NCBI GenBank assembly: GCA_029237695.1 | Contig: CM055265.1 | Location: forward strand, 106,654,773 to 106,718,772 | Direction: 5' to 3' | Length of the DNA stretch: 64,000 nt | Source of the DNA: Conchocele bisecta | Taxonomy: Eukaryota; Mollusca; Bivalvia; Lucinida; Thyasiridae | Shown: piece after piece, positions 62,945 through 64,000 of the stretch | Position numbering within the stretch: the stretch's first letter is position 1 | How the letters are laid out: every line of letters starts with the position of its first letter | Notes under the pieces: generated by a model | The model's database searches: none | What the model saw: the letters and a program-made list of their open reading frames with translations, nothing else | Told to the model about the DNA's origin: nothing | Position numbers and translations under genes: made by a program

Positions 62945-64000
62945 TGAAAATTTTAGAAGCCCTGCCGACCGGGCATAATTAAATTGGAATACAGGTGAAT
63001 TTATAGCACACATGAAAATTGATTAATTACTTATTTTTGCTGACCGACAAAATGTCAATGAAAAATTTAACTTGCGAAATCTCATATCATACCAACCGAG
63101 CATAATTAAATTTGAATACAGCTGAATTTATATCATAATTAATTGAATTAACTTGAATTTCAATTTAGCATTCATAAAAATTACTTATTTTTGCTGACCG
63201 ACAAAAACTTTAACTTGCAAAATCTCATATCATACCGAACGAGCATAATTAAATTGGAATACAGCTGAATAATTAATTGAATTTCAAGTTAGCATTCCTA
63301 AAAACTACTTATTTTTGCTGACCGACAAAAATGTTTACATGCGAAATCTCATCTCATAACGACCGAGCATAATTAAAATGGAATACTTTCTTTTTCTGCT
63401 TTACAGCTGAATAATTAACAAAATTTAACTTGCAAAATCTCATATCATACCGAACGAGCATAATTAAATTGGAATACAGCTGAATAATTAATTGAATTTC
63501 AAGTTAGCATTCCTAAAAACTACTTATTTTAGCTGACCGATAAAAATGTTTACATGCGAAATCTCATATCATAACGACCGAGCATAATTAAAATGGAATA
63601 CAATGTACTTTCATTTTCTGCTTTACAGTTGAATAATTAATTGAATTAACTTGAATTTCAAGTTAGCATTCCTAAAAATAACTTTGCCAAAATAATTAAC
63701 TTGGGGAAATCTCATATCATACAGAGCGGGCATAATTAAATTGGAATACAGGTGAATTTATAGCATACATGATTAATTGAATTAACTTGAATTTCAAGTA
63801 ATTAACATTCCTACGGCGTAAAAATTACTTATTTTTGCTGACCGACAAAATATTTACCTTGCGAAATATCATATCATACTGACCGAGCATAATTAAATTG
63901 GAATACAGCTGAATAATTAATTGAATTAACTTGAATTTCAAGTTAGCATTCCTAAAAATTACTAATTTTGCTGACCACCAAAGAATTTAACTTGCGAAAT
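62945..64000 (+). repeat. satellite family S, ~8 units, runs off the right edge
   Basis: Units of variable length (91-157 bp; anchor cataatta at 62974, 63101, 63244, 63368, 63459, 63593, 63731, 63888) share 'cttgcgaaatctcatatcat', 'ccgagcataattaaattgga', 'cagctgaataattaattgaa' and 'gctgaccgacaaaa'. The last unit is cut by the window end. Confidence 0.92.

Noticed and set aside
1..64000. CRISPR arrays, bacterial operons or rRNA genes
   Set aside because: No regularly spaced repeat-spacer pattern, no ribosome-binding-site context and no rRNA-like sequence; repeats are directly abutting satellites or palindromes.

Overview
The window looks like nuclear DNA of a marine invertebrate, most likely a bivalve mollusc. 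It is AT-rich and intron-rich and very dense in small palindromic transposons, minisatellites and (ACGG)n-bearing tandem repeats. No species can be named from sequence alone. Three layers are visible: a large virus-like transposon, a few exons of host genes, and a dense bed of non-autonomous repeats.

Layer 1 (6430-23907) is a complete Polinton/Maverick. It is about 17.5 kb long with about 180-bp terminal inverted repeats that are roughly 98% identical, and a likely 6-bp target duplication (ctacgt/ctactt, one mismatch). It sits inside the end of an older MITE. It encodes a protein-primed family-B DNA polymerase, an RVE integrase, an A32/FtsK-type packaging ATPase, a double-jelly-roll major capsid protein, a penton-like minor capsid protein, a long coiled-coil fibre-like protein with 48-residue repeats, small membrane proteins and a zinc-finger protein near one end. 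The ATPase, both capsid genes and a few small genes are open throughout. Polymerase, integrase, fibre and several others are broken, mostly by single-base frameshifts, several in homopolymers. No adenovirus-type cysteine protease was recognised. A tRNA-like unit with A box, B box and T-run lies between the last right-hand genes. An AT-rich motif recurs at gene boundaries.

Layer 2 is host coding sequence. Five exons on the minus strand (58412 down to 37518) join with perfect phase into the C-terminal two thirds of an SLC22-type organic cation/anion transporter; its N-terminal exons are outside the window or not recognised. On the plus strand, 2694-2872 and 3807-4148 are exons of an unrecognised protein with a basic part and a Glu/Gln/Arg-rich helix. 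A further possible exon is at 27048-27239.

Layer 3 is repeats. These include MITE families seen two or more times, some nested in each other; a 2.3-kb composite repeat present twice (37797-41881 and 53397-55692), one copy split by a 1.56-kb element with a clean empty site; a larger member of that inserted family (43562-46557) splitting another MITE; a higher-order satellite of four 179-bp monomers duplicated at exactly 811 bp; a broken THAP-DDE transposon (47232-48699); and long near-perfect palindromes, one of 262 bp. The right edge runs into a satellite-like array.
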